The notes beneath the pieces were generated by a model. The model ran no database searches. It was given only the letters and a program-made list of their open reading frames with translations, and was not told where the DNA came from. A DNA stretch of 5,797 nt from Desulfomicrobium sp. (GTDB lineage: Bacteria > Desulfobacterota > Desulfovibrionia > Desulfovibrionales > Desulfomicrobiaceae): positions 1 through 5,797 of the forward strand of contig DPKT01000236.1 of NCBI GenBank assembly GCA_003542385.1, written 5' to 3'. The position numbers and the translations under genes are program-made. Positions within the stretch are counted from its first letter, which is position 1. Every line of letters begins with the position of its first letter. This document shows positions 5,528 to 5,797 of this stretch, one piece after another.

Positions 5528-5553
5528 GGGCAGGCACGTAGGCCTGCCCCTAC
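5528..5553 (-). repeat. REP-like hairpin with GTAG foot
   Basis: Read on the minus strand, GTAG (5553-5550) is followed by a perfect 8-bp stem: GGGCAGGC (5549-5542) pairs with GCCTGCCC (5535-5528) across a 6-base loop. It has the same architecture and spacing as the element at 5458-5483, but with a different stem sequence. Confidence 0.7.
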
Positions 5554-5603
5554 GGGGTTCCACCGTGGTCGTTGTTGGCGGGAAATTTTCGTGATTCCGT
5601 GTC

Positions 5604-5660
5604 GGGGCGAAAAATTTTTCGCCCCTACGATATTTCGCCCCGAAATCCATTGCCGCATCA
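5604..5660 (-). repeat. REP-like perfect palindrome and copy 2 of the 55-bp direct repeat
   Basis: Positions 5604-5625 form a 22-bp perfect palindrome: GGGGCG, five A, five T, CGCCCC. On the minus strand GTAG (5628-5625) forms its foot. It starts the block 5606-5660 that repeats 5384-5438 at about 80% identity. It lies 75 bases beyond the stop of the second phnM. There is no T-run after the stem, so it is not a standard terminator, though it could slow RNA decay or polymerase. Confidence 0.7.
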
Positions 5661-5699
5661 TGCCACGGTTCGTGACGACCGTCTCTCTTGCGCCTCCCT

Positions 5700-5797
5700 C
5701 TAATACACCCTCACCCCATCCCGCCAGACCCGGCGCACGACCGGGAGGTCGCGGTCGACGTGGACGCGGACGAGGTCGGCCTTGAGGCCGGGTTCGA
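5700..5797 (-). CDS. phnM: Second PhnM-like amidohydrolase (C-terminal 31 codons only)
   Basis: The minus strand is open from the window edge to TAG at 5702-5700. The 31 full codons read EPGLKADLVRV at the start and VVRRVWRDGVRVY at the end. This is the typical PhnM tail (G-KADLVRV...P-V..VWR-G), and about 16 of 31 positions match the tail of the left phnM. It is therefore a separate, diverged gene and not a duplicate of recent origin. It is upstream of phnN on the same strand, but separated by about 370 bases of repeats. With so little sequence another amidohydrolase cannot be excluded, but the phnN context favours PhnM. Confidence 0.72.
   Translation of the reverse strand, partial: EPGLKADLVRVHVDRDLPVVRRVWRDGVRVY

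Noticed and set aside
5604..5625. 22-bp palindrome as an intrinsic terminator for the second phnM
   Set aside because: No T-run follows the stem on the minus strand; the five T's are inside the stem.
5384..5660. CRISPR array
   Set aside because: Only two copies of the longer repeat, about 80% identical, with unequal internal hairpins and no regular spacers.
5474..5785. Plus-strand open frame of 103 codons
   Set aside because: Runs through the repeat cluster and then antisense to the phnM tail; no start signal or conserved content.

Overview
The window looks like part of a phosphonate (C-P lyase) locus from a Gram-negative bacterium. The GC-rich phosphonate genes, the small RRM protein and the PhnM/DUF1045/PhnN/hexapeptide-transferase gene set suggest a deltaproteobacterium of the Desulfovibrio type. 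This placement is inferred from gene content only.

Left block (1-1218, + strand). The C-terminal 142 residues of PhnM (ribose-1-methylphosphonate 5-triphosphate diphosphatase) are followed closely by a DUF1045 protein, a phosphonate-associated member of the 2H phosphoesterase fold with two H-x-T motifs.

Middle block (1219-4150). This is visibly less GC-rich, especially 1345-3400, and unrelated to phosphonate use. It holds a NYN ribonuclease-like protein with a C-terminal OST-HTH domain; a two-gene toxin-antitoxin (TA) pair with a RelE/ParE toxin; a minus-strand RRM RNA-binding protein with a TTG start, an AT-rich leader and a clear intrinsic terminator; and a second TA pair with a ribbon-helix-helix antitoxin and a RelE toxin. 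The second pair is preceded by three tandem 8-bp TGACGTCA-type boxes, the best regulatory signal in the window. The stretch 3275-3619 has no gene I can recognise.

Right block (4166-5797, - strand). Reading along the minus strand: the last 31 codons of a second PhnM-like protein, cut by the window edge; a roughly 370-bp gap filled with REP-like palindromes that share a GTAG foot and include a diverged 55-bp direct repeat; phnN (ribose 1,5-bisphosphate phosphokinase); and, with an ATGA stop/start overlap, a hexapeptide-repeat acyltransferase of the phosphonate-associated type.

Taken together, PhnM makes ribose-1-methylphosphonate 5-phosphate, C-P lyase (outside the window) converts it to a cyclic ribose phosphate, a phosphodiesterase opens the ring (normally PhnP; here the 2H protein is a candidate), and PhnN phosphorylates ribose 1,5-bisphosphate to PRPP. 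Two phosphonate gene blocks, each with its own phnM end, point at each other across an accessory insert of RNA-related and TA genes.
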